Assembly: GCA_947184155.2 (NCBI GenBank)
Contig: CAMXCT020002071.1
Span: 1-64,000, forward strand
Origin: Cladocopium goreaui
Taxonomy: Eukaryota; Sar; Dinophyceae; Suessiales; Symbiodiniaceae
DNA: 64,000 nucleotides
Reading direction: 5' to 3'
A program made the translations under genes and the position numbers. Position 1 is the first letter of the stretch. Each line of letters starts with the position of its first letter. The notes beneath the pieces were generated by a model. It was given only the letters and a program-made list of their open reading frames with translations, was not told the origin of the DNA and made no database searches. Positions 34,150 to 45,479 of this stretch are shown in pieces.

Positions 34150-34530
34150 ATGTGTCATTGGAAGGAGGCAGACACCACCATCTGTATTTGCTGTGGTGCC
34201 AACCAAGAACCCGGCGATCCAAACGAGTCAGACGATAGCTGGACATCTCAGCAAGTCTCTGCTGGCTGGGCAAAGGTCATGACCGTGACAATACCACACT
34301 TTCGTCATCATCATATGAAATATATCAAAAAAACAGTCAGAAGCATAGAATATGTTTGGAGGACAATGGCAGCCGAGAGATGTTACATCTGCGGGCACTG
34401 CAACGACTGCGTTGTGAATCTCGAGTATGAGCATCCTGCTGACTGGCTGGAAGATCTTTCTGTGTTCACAGAGATGCTGGAACTTAGGTCGTGTCCGTGG
34501 GGGTGCCCAGATAAAGATCGACCGCAGTAG
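34150..34530 (+). CDS. Unknown Cys-rich ORF
   Basis: 126 codons from ATG 34150 (MCHWKEADTTICICCGANQ). It has CICC, CYICGHCNDC and CPWGC clusters, spaced loosely like zinc-binding pairs, and a WRTMAAERCYICGHC segment. No family recognised. It sits between two tandem arrays in the 3.4-kb insertion. Confidence 0.2.
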   Translation: MCHWKEADTTICICCGANQEPGDPNESDDSWTSQQVSAGWAKVMTVTIPHFRHHHMKYIKKTVRSIEYVWRTMAAERCYICGHCNDCVVNLEYEHPADWLEDLSVFTEMLELRSCPWGCPDKDRPQ

Positions 34531-35155
34531 CCGGATTGCTGCAGTAGTAAAAGCGGCAAACATGCCACATCTGCAGCATCATGATACCGACCTTTGCTTG
34601 GAAGCAGCTTGTGGGAGCTGGAAGGCTTGCGTACCGAGTGGCACATGGAACTGAGTGCAACTGGCGCAAATTAATCTGTAGCAGTGTTCGTCTGGAGAGA
34701 CTGTTCGTGACGAACATGCAAAACCAGTAGCCAACTGTTGTTTGTCTGTAAAGATTTTTTTCCATCCTGTAGGGACATCGGAGAAATGCAGTGAAACAGG
34801 TGTCATCCTTGCCATCATGATATCGAACTTGCTATTGTGGAATCATTTGCAGCATTCTTGCACGGACTTCTAGATTCTCTTGGATGCCATGGTACGGAGC
34901 CTTTGTTTGTGTACTTTTGCATTTTTTAGCGTTTCCATTGCGACTATGTTTGCCCACCTGTGTTGGCAACTGAGGTCATCCACGGCATCATGGTGCCGAG
35001 CTTATTTTGTATCTCAAAGAGCGGATGCCTTGCATTGGATTGTGCGTTGATCATGGTACTGAGCCTGGTCTTGTGCACTTTTGCGATTTTTTAGCATTTC
35101 CATTGCAACTATGTTTGCGCACCTTTGTTTGCAACTGAGGTCACCCAGTGGTGCC
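34531..35155. other. No recognisable gene
   Basis: Anonymous sequence. A phrase near 34910-34950 (CACTTTTGCATTTTTTAGC) recurs near 35080-35110, and GCAACTGAGGTCA recurs at about 34967 and 35131, so this is old duplicated non-coding DNA. Confidence 0.4.
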
Positions 35156-35159
35156 GCGC

Positions 35160-35655
35160 TTTGTGAGCGTCTCTGTGTAAAAGTCTCTGTGGAAGCGTCT
35201 GTGTGTAAAAGTGTTTGTGTGTAAAAGTGTCTGTGTGTAAAAGGGTCTGTGTGGAAAAGCGTCTGTGTGTAAAAGTGTCTGAGTGTAAAAGCGTCTGTGT
35301 GTAAAAGCGCCTGTATGTAAAAGTGTTTGTGTGTAAAAGCGTCTGTGTGTAAAAGGGTCCTTGTGGAAAAGCGTCTGTGTCTGTGTGCAAAAGCGTCTGT
35401 GTGTAAAAGCGTTTGTGTGTGAAAGTGTGTGTGCGTCTGTAAAAAGGCATCTGCATGTAAAAGCGTATGTGTGTAAAAGAGTCTGTGTATAAAAGCGTCT
35501 GTGTGTTAAAGTGTTTTCGTGTAAAAGTCTCTGTGTGGAAATGCGTCTGTGTGTGTGTGTGTGCATGAAAAACGTCTCTGTGTGAAAGCGTCTGTGTGTA
35601 AAAGTGTTTATGTGTAAAAGATTCTGTGTGTAAAAGTGTCTCTGTATAAAAGCGT
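35160..35655 (+). repeat. 16-bp tandem repeat
   Basis: Unit CGTCTGTGTGTAAAAG with T/G variants, about 30 copies. A smaller patch lies at about 34060-34125. Its minus strand is open in two frames (YTQTLLHTDTFTHRRF-like peptides) only because a 16-bp stop-free unit cycles through all frames. Confidence 0.85.
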
Positions 35656-35829
35656 CGCGTTTCTTCGCGTTCACGGAATGATGGTGCCGCGCCTTTTTCC
35701 GCAATGTGTGTGGGAATTACCATAATAAAATAAGATAGCACATGTAATTCGCAGACTCATGGCACTGAGCCTCCTGTGCACTTTTGTTGCTCACATTACA
35801 TTTCTCCATGTTTTCTTTCTACCCCACCC

Positions 35830-35835
<6 letters not shown>

Positions 35836-35863
<28 letters not shown>

Positions 35864-35894
35864 TGCTTTCTCTTTCTCTCTCTCACTCTCTCTT

Positions 35895-35929
<35 letters not shown>

Positions 35930-35961
35930 TTATCTCTGCCCCCTCTTTCTCTCTCTCTCTG
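35836..35961 (+). repeat. CT microsatellite
   Basis: TCTCTC run with a few TTTC interruptions. Confidence 0.9.
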
Positions 35962-36322
35962 GTTGCAAGACACATGTCATCTGATGCCCTTTACCAAATA
36001 TTCTCTTCTTGATCAATCTTACTTTTTCACATCATATCTTTCCATAGCTCATATAAAATTCATCAACTATTCACCGACTATCTTTTACGACTACCATCCT
36101 CGAAGCTGCTTGAAAAACATATTTTTCGCTCTCGGGCCAACCGTCGTCTAGTTATTGATTCCATATTGATTTGCTAATTGATTTGCTAATTGATTTGCTT
36201 TTGGGTGTTTTATGGAGTGAATCAATATGGCCAATTGATTTGCCATGTGTAGCTAGCTCATACATGCATGGAACATATGCAGCTGTTTTTGGCTTGAAAG
36301 TTTTGTTAGCAGTGCAAACAAA

Positions 36323-37515
36323 TTGAAAACGGGTTTAGAAAGGGGTGTCCTGGAAAGGACAAGTGGAAAGCAAAGAGGTCCTGGAAAGGACCAGTGGAAA
36401 GCAAAGAGGTCCTGGAAAGGGCCCAAGTCCCACCCAAGTTTTGGAAAAGACTTGGGAATGGGTGGTGGGAAAGGAGGTGCCAGGCATGAGGCCAAGCCTT
36501 GGGTGGATGTTGGCTTGTTATACAAGTGCTTGGAAAAGCACCAGAAGTTGCTTGCTGACATGAAGGCATATGAACATGTCAGTTCCCAGGCAGCACCTAA
36601 TGCCAAAGCCCTCCTGGATCTGAAAGACTTGTGGGCTGGATTGCTAGAGCTCTCACCACAGGGCAGCATCCATTCCCAGCCTCTGAGGCAAGCCTTGATC
36701 AGCTTACTGACCACTATTCCAGACTTGAATTCTGGAAAGCATAGTGGTGCTGCCTGGGAAAACCTCAAGATAGAGAGGCTCAATTTGCATGCTGAAGCAT
36801 GTAAGGCAGTTGGGGAGGAGCACAAATGCCTTGGGGCCAGCTGTCTGCCAATTGACAAGGCTTGAATACCAAAGTCTTTTGGAAGGCTTGGAAAAGCTGC
36901 AGACTGCCCCTGGCCCAAATGCTGACCCTGGGGATGCAGAGGTGGTGCCTGAGAACCCAGGGGCTGAACATGTGGAGCAGGAAGAGGAGGAGCAGAGGCC
37001 TGGAAAGGCCAAAAGGAAATTGGAAGCTTATGACAGTGAGATTTCCCCTTGACTCCTCAGGCTTGCCTGCAATTTTCAGAAGCCCTCTTGGAAAAGAGGC
37101 AGGCTTGAAGAAGCCTGCTGCATCTCCCCAGCTTGCCAACAGAAGGCCAGGCAGCAGGCTGCATGAAGCCATGGGGTATGGTTTGGAAAAGCCAAAGCCT
37201 GGAAAGGCTAAGGCTAAGGCTGTCATGAAAAAGCCAGCTGCAAAATTTGGAAAAGTTCTGACCAGGGGTACCCAACCTGGCCACAGACAAGAATGGGAAA
37301 AGCTGATACAAACACATGGCACAAACCCTGAGAGGAGTTATATTCAGGGCAATGTGAAGGGTGGTTCCAAGCACTTGATTGTTCAAGCCCACCAGTCACC
37401 CCATTACAAAGCCATTATTGGCAAGATCAGAGAAGCTTTGGAAAAGGATTCTTTGACTAAGGAGGAGGCATTGGAAATGAGAGCTGGTTTGCTGAGCAGA
37501 TATGGCTCCAAGTGA
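36323..37515 (+). pseudogene. Gene 1 copy 5 (two frameshifts)
   Basis: Starts TTG. An extra T at about 36785 (CAATTTGCATG) ends the first frame at 36865. The frame 36789-37052 carries LTRLEYQSLLEGLEK and the acidic linker to an extra C at about 37047, shared with copy 4. The frame 36862-37515 carries the basic C-terminus to SRYGSK intact. Confidence 0.6.
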
Positions 37516-37560
37516 CCTCCTGGATGCTTTGGAAAAGGCACCAGCCCTGAAGAAAGTGCC

Positions 37561-37881
37561 ATGATTCTTGGAAAAGATAAGCATGACACAGCCATGTCTT
37601 GGAAAAGACAAGGTATGGTGTCAAGCTTTCTTGCTTTGGAAAATGCAAGAGAATTGATATGCTGTCAGCTTTCTTGTTTTGGAAAAGACAAGAGATATAT
37701 GCATGCTATGTCTTGGAAAAGGCAAGCATTTGTCGAGGTTTTGGAAAAGACTATCCTATTAGCTCAGCTGTTTCACTTGGACAATTTTGTTGTGAAAAAA
37801 AGAGCTGCACTGTTTGGAGGTGTAAGCAAGTTCCAGGTGAGGACACTGCAAAGCTGTTATCTAACAAAAGAAGTTGAATAA
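37561..37881 (+). CDS. Small hairpin-built ORF, copy 5 (intact, 106 codons)
   Basis: Same as 24396-24716 with a few substitutions (LENARELICC, FGGVSKFQ). One hairpin core is changed to TTGGAAAATG near 37640. Its openness in two copies is weak support for coding. Confidence 0.4.
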   Translation: MILGKDKHDTAMSWKRQGMVSSFLALENARELICCQLSCFGKDKRYMHAMSWKRQAFVEVLEKTILLAQLFHLDNFVVKKRAALFGGVSKFQVRTLQSCYLTKEVE

Positions 37882-38290
37882 ATGTTTGTTCCTGCAGCTG
37901 TTTTCAGTTTGAAGCTTAGGTGGCTCAACACACAGCATGCACAGCACTTCAGCAACACCACAGCATAGCATAGGTTGGTACACACAGCAAAGCATGTATA
38001 GCAAGCACCCCCATTAGGTATAGTCGGTATAGTCACCACACCAGCACAACACTCACTGCATATGTTCCATGCATGTATGGGCACACACTACACTGCACAG
38101 CACACACCACAACACTCAACACTTCACCACAGCCTTCGCCTTGTAGTGTAGCTGAGCTGTTAGTGGTCTTGGAAAAGGCCTTCCAGGTTTGGAAAAGCAT
38201 TTTCTTCTGGTGGAAAAGTTTGGAAAAGCTTTTCCCTGCTCCCCCCAAAGGTTTGGAAAAGCCTGTGCTGCCATTGTTTTGGAAAAGACA

Positions 38291-39055
38291 ATGGCAGAGC
38301 AAGAGGGCCCCAAGGGCCCCAAGAACAAAAAAGGGAGGCCCTGGGGGAGTGGGACAGGCCAAGAGGGCCCACAAACAGTGGAGTGCCTTGGAGCAGGCAG
38401 ACCCCAGCTCCCCAAGCCACTTGGTCAGCCATCTGGAAGCCTTGGAAAAGGCCCAGAAAAGGTGCCAGCAGAGGCTGCAGGAAGAGCTCCAGAAGGCCAT
38501 GGATTCTAGCCCAAGGCCAAGGATTTGGGAAAGTCCAAGGCCAAGCCCAAGGCCAAGGCCAAGGCAAGCCAGAGAAAGGACTTGGAAAAGTCCAAGACAG
38601 TGGGTTTGGACAAGCCTACTGCCAAGCCCAAGGTGATGGTTGATTGGCACCAGACCTTGGAGAACTCTGGCAGGGTCAGCAGTGAAGACCTCTTTGCTTT
38701 GGAGCAACTCCTGGACAAAAGCTGAGGTCATCATTCTGTCCTATGTTGCCAGCACTGGCAGGGCCAAGGGAGTGCCTGTGGAGATCAGAGATCTCATCCC
38801 CTTCCACCACATATTTCTTGGAAAAGAAATTTGCTGGCAGAAAACAGGAGTGGGGGGAAAGTGAATTTGGCTTGGCAGTGGGGGGCCAATGTCATTTTTG
38901 ATGACAATGCCAGCATCTGCATGGAGGCAGCCTCCTGGGATATGGAACACTACCCCGGCAACACCAAATGGTGTGACCACCAGTGGTGTGGAGGTGGGTA
39001 TTCCAGCTTCAAAGCAGCTGTGGATGCCTACCTCCAGGCCCACCAGGATGACTGA
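38291..39055 (+). pseudogene. HAD-like gene, copy 5 (retains 11-codon segment)
   Basis: VDWHQTLENSGRV lies in 38525-38725. Motifs II and III follow after the conserved AAAAGCTGA shift, and the C-terminus GYSSFKAAVDAYLQAHQDD is present, as in copy 3. One G is lost from a G-run at about 38851-38857, so the tail 38831-39055 is in a further frame. Confidence 0.45.
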
Positions 39056-39739
39056 TGTTGGAAAAGATCAGCATCCATGGGGGCCTCCTTGCAGATGTGA
39101 AGTTTGGAAAAGCTTCACCTCCCTGGGGTTTGGAAAAGCACAAGGCCATGGCTTGGAAAAGCAAAAAAACAAAATGAAAAAGGTTTGGAAAAGCCTTTGT
39201 TGTGAGAGGGATGCAATCCTGAGGCTGCACCTAGAAATGGTTCATTAGAATTTAAGAGTTTGTTTACTTATATAATTTGGCTAGCAAAGATAGCATAGCA
39301 TAGTCTGTGGCAAAGTAATTATAACTCAAAGCTTACTTAAATATGTAGAAGTTTTATATGTTTCTCAAAAAGGTGCAGCTTCAGGATTGCAAGGTGAAGG
39401 TGGGTTTGGAAAAGCCTACCTGCAGATGTTTCACCTCCCACTGGGCAAGGCCACAGTGGGATCAGTGGCCTGGAGGGCCACTGTGCTTTTGGCCTGGTGG
39501 ACCTGGCAAAATGCCAGGTCCACCCAACAGAATTAAAGAAGGAAAAACATATATAAAATAACTATACAATAAATATTAAATATTAATGTTAAAAAAATTA
39601 ATGATGTTTGTATATGTATATATTCAAATATTAATATATTCATAAACATTTCAATATATATATATATGATAAGTAATCATAAGTGTTTAAGTTTTAGGTT
39701 TCTTCATTTTACTTTCAAATTTAACTGGTTTTAAATATA

Positions 39740-41190
39740 TAGAGTTCACCAGTCATATATCCATAATTTACAATTATCTGTGGTAAAAAATAGTGTTTAT
39801 ATTTTTTTACTCAATTTCATAATTCAGTTTTTCAAATCAATAAAAATCAGTAGACACCAACAGCAAACCTAAACCAAATCTACCTCCATCACAAACTGTG
39901 GAATTTATGGAAAGAAGAAGGTAGAATATACCAAATTCAATTACGTAAGTTAAACTCATAAAAAAATAAAACCAAAAAACACCAGATCTGATGAAGTATA
40001 GAAAAACTCTATTTGTGACAAAAATATTGGAAAAGTAAGAACTAAATTGGAGTAGGTGCTTACTACTCTGTATTTATTGAAAAGGAAAATTAGAATTTAT
40101 AAATGAATATATATATTTTTTGAACACATATTAAAAATAAAAATCTATATATGCATGTATATATATATATTGAATAATTAACTATTTATATTTTTGGTAA
40201 TATAGTTGAATCATATTTTATTTTCTAAAATAAATCAAAATAAAAAATACAAGAATATTTTTGTTTTTTTTTAAGACTAATCAAATCTGACCAAATTTGA
40301 CCAAATTTGACCAAATATACAAAAAACCATGATTTGGTCAAATTTGGTCAGATTTGGTCAAAATGTGGAATCTTAATAGTTTTGAAAAAATGAAAAGATT
40401 GAATAAAAGAACATATTTATTATTTGAAAGTATATTAACACAACAAAAAATAATTATGTTTTTATTTATGATAATTATTGATATAATAAATTGAAGGTGA
40501 ACTGAATACCAAATATTTAAAGTTGTGAAAATAGTTATTTTGTATTTGGTGTGAAAAAATATATATATATATTTAACTATATTTGCATATTATTTATATT
40601 AAATGTAATTTTATATTTTTTATCTATTATGCAAATGATAAACACTAAATCTAAAAAAATATTAATTACAATCCAAAACAATTACAGCACCCGACAGAAT
40701 TATGGAATAAATAATTATGGAAAAATAATTATGGAAAAAATAATTATGGAAAAACCGGTCAATCTGCCCTAGCCCCCTGATTTCAAAGGAAAAATCAATT
40801 ATGGAAATAATGGCCACCTCCAAGAACTATGGGAAAAAAAAGGTTCGGATCACTTCCGGGATATTTTGAACCCTTATGGGGAAAAATCCAATTATGGAAA
40901 AATCGGACGCAGGCGCCGCCTGTCTAAGTTGAACGTTTTTTTTTCCATAATTCTGTCGGTTACCATAATCTAATGACAACTTTCAAAGTATATAAAACAA
41001 AACTACAACACAACTACCCAACCTTTTGGAAACAAAAAACAAGAAATGGAACACCTACACCCCATGCAATGAATACAATGCAAATCATGACAATAAAAAA
41101 CCAACAAAGCAAAACACTGCCAATTGCCAAACCAGCAAGCAAATCAAGCCTTGCCCAACATGCTTTTCCAAACATGTTGTTTTCCTCTGC
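39740..41190 (+). other. AT-rich spacer, unit 3, with MITE
   Basis: As in units 1 and 2, with the TTTGGTCAAA stem-loop at about 40285-40350 and candidate acceptor TTTTCCTCTGCAG at about 41180-41192 before gene A. The MITE at 40685-40966 interrupts it. No gene. Confidence 0.5.
40685..40966. mobile_element. 280-bp MITE
   Basis: Absent from the same place in units 1 and 2 (CAATTAATCCAATGAC). Ends are inverted: CCGACAGAATTATGGA on the left, TCCATAATTCTGTCGG on the right. ATTATGGAAAA units repeat inside. No ORF. Target duplication unclear. Confidence 0.7.
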
Positions 41191-41208
41191 AGCAAGGTGG
41201 CTCAAAAA

Positions 41209-42509
41209 ATGTTTTTGTTTGTAGTTCGCATAGGTGTGGAAAAGACAATGCCGCCCAAGATGGTAATGAAAGGTATGAAAACAATGACAAAGCAAAAGAA
41301 GAAGAACCAGTCAAAAGGTTCCAAAGGTTTGGAAAAGCCTAAGAGCAAAGGTTTGGAAAAGCCTAGCTCCAAGCCAAAGAAAAGGCTCACCAAATCTAAT
41401 TTGGAAAAGTTAGGTAAAGTGAGCCTGAAGGAAAAGATGAAAGTTGCTACTGAGGATGCTGCAAGCCCAGAAGATGCAGCAATTGTATTGTACAACAGTA
41501 TGGACAAGAATGAGAAAGCCAAGGCTTGGAGCAAGCATCAGACTGCTTTGAAAAAGGCATCTGATGCAGAAAAGGAAGAGTATGAGAACCTGTCTAAGAA
41601 AGACAAAGGTATCCAAGCTGCTGCCCATCTCTTGGAAAAGGAGGGCAAGCAGTACATGGCCACTTTGAAAAAGGTGAGCACCCAGGATACCTTTAAGCAG
41701 ACTGACCAATGGGTCAGTGAGAAGCAAATGCTGCAGAAGTGGAGTGCAGAGGAGCTGGATGCCCACATTGCCTCTGGAAGGATCCGATGGAGAGAATGTC
41801 CAGGCACTTGGGCTGTGTGTGAGTACAAAGATACTCAGGACTGGTCAAGGGAAGTGGCCCAGACCAGGTCCAAAGAGTTCCAGCAGGGGAATGAGTGGGA
41901 CCCTGCTGATGAAGACTTGGAAAAGTTTTTGGAACTCTACTCCAAGGACTGGACCTCCCTCACCCTGGATGTCAGTGGCAAAGGCTCTGGAAAGAGCAGC
42001 CCAGGTCTTGGAAAAGGCCAAGGTGGCAAGGGCAAAGGCCAAAGTCTTGGAAAAGGCAAACACAGAAGAGAGCAAAAGGAGAAGCCTGGCATAGAGCAGG
42101 AGACCGACTTGGAAAAGGTTCTGAAAGCCTGCAAGAAAGCCAGGAACATGGTCAGCTCTTGCAAGGCAGGCTTGGAACTGGCTTTGGAAAAGGTAAATTG
42201 TCCAAGTCTGGCCAAAGCAATGCCATGAGCTTGGTCACTCAGCTTGGAGAAGCTTTTGACCAGCTGAAGGCCTGCCTCCAAACCAAGGACCCCCAGGTTA
42301 AGAAGCTGAAGGAGGTCTTGATGAAGGTGGCAAAAGTGATGGCAGATGCCAGAGATGAAACCAGGAGCTCAAGCACTTGGGCAACAAGGCAGGCTCCACA
42401 GCTGCAAGTAAGAAAGCTGGCCACTGAGTTTGGAAAAGCTCAGGGCTGGAAAGCACATTTTGGAAAAGATGTGCCAGGTTCACCACTAGCCTTGGGTTGT
42501 CGTCTTTAA
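41209..42509 (+). pseudogene. Gene A copy 3 (10-nt deletion)
   Basis: ATG 41209 (MFLFVVRIGVEKTMPPKM) after the candidate acceptor. Intact through the SGRIRWRECPGTW segment and Gly/Lys linker to LELALEK. A deletion inside the hairpin at about 42190 (GGAAAAGGTAAATT instead of GGAAAAGGCCAAAAG..) shifts the frame. The C-terminal helices continue in 42159-42509. Followed 180 bp later by the Penelope-like insertion. Confidence 0.6.
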
Positions 42510-42691
42510 GTAGATAAACCATGAAAAAATGTCGTCTAATTACTTGGTACTCCAAAGTGTTTTTTCAAGGCAACCCAAGGCTAGGTAGTTTTGCAGAGGG
42601 TCCCATGCAAGATGGGATGCAGATGGCCAGGAAAAAGTGAGTAAGCTGCAAAGGGTTCTGGGAGTGGGAGTATACATGGTGTGTGTGTGTG

Positions 42692-43344
42692 TAAACCCTT
42701 GAAACATAGGGAATGGAACAACTCCATGCTGTCATGCTGTTTTCATGAATGTGACCTGAAACTTTTCACCTAGCGTTGGTTATTCCTTTTCAACCTTCGC
42801 CTGGCTTTCCTTCTGTACATGCGCAAATTTCGATCCACAGCAGGGGGCCACGGCTCCATTCATCAGTCCGTGGCCAACGAAGCTACTGATGTTTGGAGGG
42901 GATATGCAGTCTGATCAACTGCACGTACCTGCTATAGATGGGGTCAGGTATGACAGGAGTCATGGTCAGGAACGGATGTAAAACGTTCGCGCGGAACGCG
43001 TGTCGTACGATTCTTGCTTTCAACCTTGCTTGGGACTTGTCTCATGTGTTGTTTGCTGTCGGACTGTGGTAGACCAGGGTCGACGGTTTTTAACTTATAC
43101 AGGTCAACGTGATACAACTCAAGTTTCGTGATCGCTCACTTGTTTGACAGTTTGACGTTTGACGTTTTTGCATCTTGCTGAACTGTTTGATGTCTGACTT
43201 TTTGCATCCTGCTGAACTGTTTGATGTTTGACTGATCGCATGTCAATTTCTTCAACTTCGTCTTCATGCGAATGGCCAACGTCGTCCAGGCGCGACTTTA
43301 TCATCTCAGGATATGGCTTGACAATTTCAATTCTCACCCATCAG
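42692..43344 (+). repeat. 5' pseudo-LTR of the Penelope-like element
   Basis: Direct repeat of 50103-50755. Begins TAAACCCTTGAAACATAGG right after (TG)n and ends CACCCATCAG. Here it runs on into the element body (TGTGTTCAGTGCC), whereas the second copy ends in (TG)n. Contains the pseudoknot at 42840-42932 and three TGTTTGA-rich short repeats (about 43135-43235). Confidence 0.9.
42840..42932 (+). ncRNA. Candidate structured RNA: pseudoknot (family A)
   Basis: Outer stem GCAGG 42840-42844 / CCTGC 42928-42932. Helix GGCCACGG 42846-42853 / CCGTGGCC 42868-42875 with a 14-nt loop. The loop CTCCATTCATCAGT (42854-42867) pairs with ACTGATGTTTGGAG (42885-42898), 12 of 14. An extra hairpin GCAGT..ACTGC fills 42906-42922. 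Same layout as family B with different helix sequence. No hammerhead core (CTGATGA with GAAA) was found on this strand. Confidence 0.65.
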
Positions 43345-43973
43345 TGTGTTCAGTGCCTGGGGCCACGTGACTCCCAGGGGCTTTGCCCTGTTGTGTGACA
43401 ACTGGGCCCAACAACATAGCAGAGCTTACTCTAGCTCCGTCAAGCTCAAAGAGCAGGTTAGACCATCGCGTCAGGGAATTCCCGACCAGAGGTCGTAATG
43501 AACAGATTGTTTATATATACAAAGAGATGAAGGTCACAACACGGGACGATTCCCAGGTAGACAGTCCAGAGGACATGATAAACACATGTGTCAGTCTCTA
43601 CAACATGCGTGATGACGTCAAAGCGCCGCGTCGATATATTCATCAAGGTTTTACTCCCTCTTTGGTTTCTTTCTCAAGCTTCTTCCTGTCTTTTTCGTTA
43701 GCTTCCACAGATTCGACAAACCATCCAAACTTTCTGGATTGACTCACGTGCAAATCATGCTGAGTGTCGATGCAAGTTTCAGACCTTTGACGTTGTTGGG
43801 CTCACGAAAGTGAAAAGTTGAAAACAGTTTCTTGTACAAGAACATGCCATGAAATACTTTCAGGGAATCATGTTGGGGCGATTGGAAGTTGTCCCTCCGA
43901 TACACCTAACGGCTCGGGGATGGTATTTGATTTTGTTTTTCAGTGTTTTCTGTTATTGAGAGGGTTGAAAACT

Positions 43974-45479
43974 ATGCCTTCCGAGCGGTTGCGCCATGGA
44001 AGACGGTCGAGAAGTAGCCGAAGCGGCCATCGACGACGAATCAGTGTTTCACCAGTGCCACGTAGAGAGAGAAGCCGGCCCCAAGACATATTTGAGTCTG
44101 GAGCTGCGACAAGGTCCAAAGCTCTGCCACCTCCAGTGCCACCAAAACTGACGATCAATGTTCGGCCTGATCAGATCAAGATAGACGTGTATGATACAGC
44201 GACTCTGTCCGACCCTCATGTTCAGAGCATGTTTCAGGCAATTTCTATGGGATCACAGTCCGCATTATCTGCCCCAGCTCAGCCCATTTTACAGATGACG
44301 CAACGTACTCTACCTTCGAGGGAAAGTATGCGTCCAAAGGCGCCAGCATTGCCAATGTGGGCACAAGGGCTCCCTTCGGATCTGTCTTCTCTTCCTCCTC
44401 CTCCACGTACTAAACATGTGTACAAGATGGATGACCCCTTTTCTTTCACCTGGACAGCATGGGGTGTCCCTTGGAAAGTCCGGAAAGACCGACTTGAGAA
44501 CACGTGCCTGAGTGCACAATTTGAGTTGACTGGCAAGGATTTTATGGTCAAGTCTGGCCAGCCTTTCCTGCAAGAATTTTTGTCACCGCCTGGCATGTTT
44601 TCGAACCAGTTTTGGGTCAGCAAAGCAATTCTAAAGTGGGATTGTCCTGCCGCAAGTATGGAAGCTTGGGAAGATGTAGGCGATGCCCTTCATGAGTGCC
44701 AAGACATCATATTGAACAGCCATCGATTGCTTTCAGCTGATGAAATTCCATCTCTGTCTCTTGTTCGTCCTATGGATGCCCGTACGGTTGATGTGAATGC
44801 CTTGAACATGTTGATGTTTCGTAGTGGTTTTGCAGGAGGCTTGGCATCTGTGACGCAAGAACAAGTGGCACCATTGCTGGAATCCCTGTACTATTTTGAA
44901 GGTTGGAAAAATCGTCTGACGGAAGTTGTTCCCTTGTACCGGCAAGATCAGTTGTGTGGCTTAGCCGTGTTTGAAACTTACACTGAGCCCGTCCAAATGA
45001 AGCTTCACCCCACTGGAGCCCTAGTGCCTTTTGTGAAAATGTTTCCCTTCGGACATGGAACCAGTAATAGAGTGGCGGGGCTGATTCTCAAACACAAGTT
45101 GATACTGCCCACCTCATCAAAGGATGTACAGGGCAACCAATATGCCCCCAGCCCATCTTTTTACTGCAGGGTTTCAGTCAGTGGAGTGACGGCTGCAAAT
45201 TGGAACAAACTTCGTGTTGACATGATTTTTCAAACATTTCGGCAGTCCAGTACCAAAGAATCACATGTCATTGGTGTTTTCGGAACGCGGCAGACGAGCT
45301 ATGCTACCATGTCTTCTGGTGGTGTCAGTGCAGAAGGGGCAGCTGCGCATTTCTGGGACGCAGTTCATCACACTCGCGAGAAGAGATGGGCCATTCGGTG
45401 CCAGAATGCTGTGCCTTTAGGTCTGGCGACCACCTGGGACCGTCATGACGGTAAGAGCTCGTCAGTCGTATCGAAGTAG
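43974..45479 (+). CDS. Penelope-like element ORF1, unknown protein
   Basis: 501 codons from ATG 43974 (MPSERLRHGRRSRSSRSG); in-frame upstream ATG at 43920 is possible, but TTTGTTTTTCAG at about 43932-43943 looks like a splice acceptor. N-terminus is Arg/Ser-rich, followed by a Pro-rich stretch (ALPPPVPPKL). The rest is a folded-looking domain (FSFTWTAWGVPWKVRKDRLE, CRVSVSGVTAANWNKLRVDM). No family recognised. Basic start suggests RNA binding, as in retroelement ORF1 proteins (inference). Frame intact. Confidence 0.65.
   Translation: MPSERLRHGRRSRSSRSGHRRRISVSPVPRRERSRPQDIFESGAATRSKALPPPVPPKLTINVRPDQIKIDVYDTATLSDPHVQSMFQAISMGSQSALSAPAQPILQMTQRTLPSRESMRPKAPALPMWAQGLPSDLSSLPPPPRTKHVYKMDDPFSFTWTAWGVPWKVRKDRLENTCLSAQFELTGKDFMVKSGQPFLQEFLSPPGMFSNQFWVSKAILKWDCPAASMEAWEDVGDALHECQDIILNSHRLLSADEIPSLSLVRPMDARTVDVNALNMLMFRSGFAGGLASVTQEQVAPLLESLYYFEGWKNRLTEVVPLYRQDQLCGLAVFETYTEPVQMKLHPTGALVPFVKMFPFGHGTSNRVAGLILKHKLILPTSSKDVQGNQYAPSPSFYCRVSVSGVTAANWNKLRVDMIFQTFRQSSTKESHVIGVFGTRQTSYATMSSGGVSAEGAAAHFWDAVHHTREKRWAIRCQNAVPLGLATTWDRHDGKSSSVVSK

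Larger units (their letters stand above)
32754..36153. mobile_element. 3.4-kb repeat-rich insertion in the left end of unit 3
   Basis: Interrupts GATATTTTT|ATTGATTCC, which is contiguous in the other units. Left end CCCGAGAGCG (32754-32763) is the exact inverse of CGCTCTCGGG (36127-36136), but 17 bp remain outside the right copy, so the true end is unsure. Contents are three tandem arrays, an anonymous stretch with a Cys-rich ORF, a 16-bp array and a CT microsatellite. Confidence 0.5.

Noticed and set aside
35109..35741. Two overlapping minus-strand ORFs of about 190-210 codons (FYTQTLLHTD peptides)
   Set aside because: Translation of a 16-bp tandem repeat without stops; open in more than one frame.
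42857..42863. CTGATGA on the minus strand of the pseudo-LTR, suggesting a hammerhead ribozyme
   Set aside because: No stem II and GAAA at proper spacing, and not kept in family B; the bases are explained by the pseudoknot loop.
43119..43337. 72-codon minus-strand ORF in both pseudo-LTRs
   Set aside because: Short, in a non-coding terminal repeat with TGTTTGA repeats, no motif.
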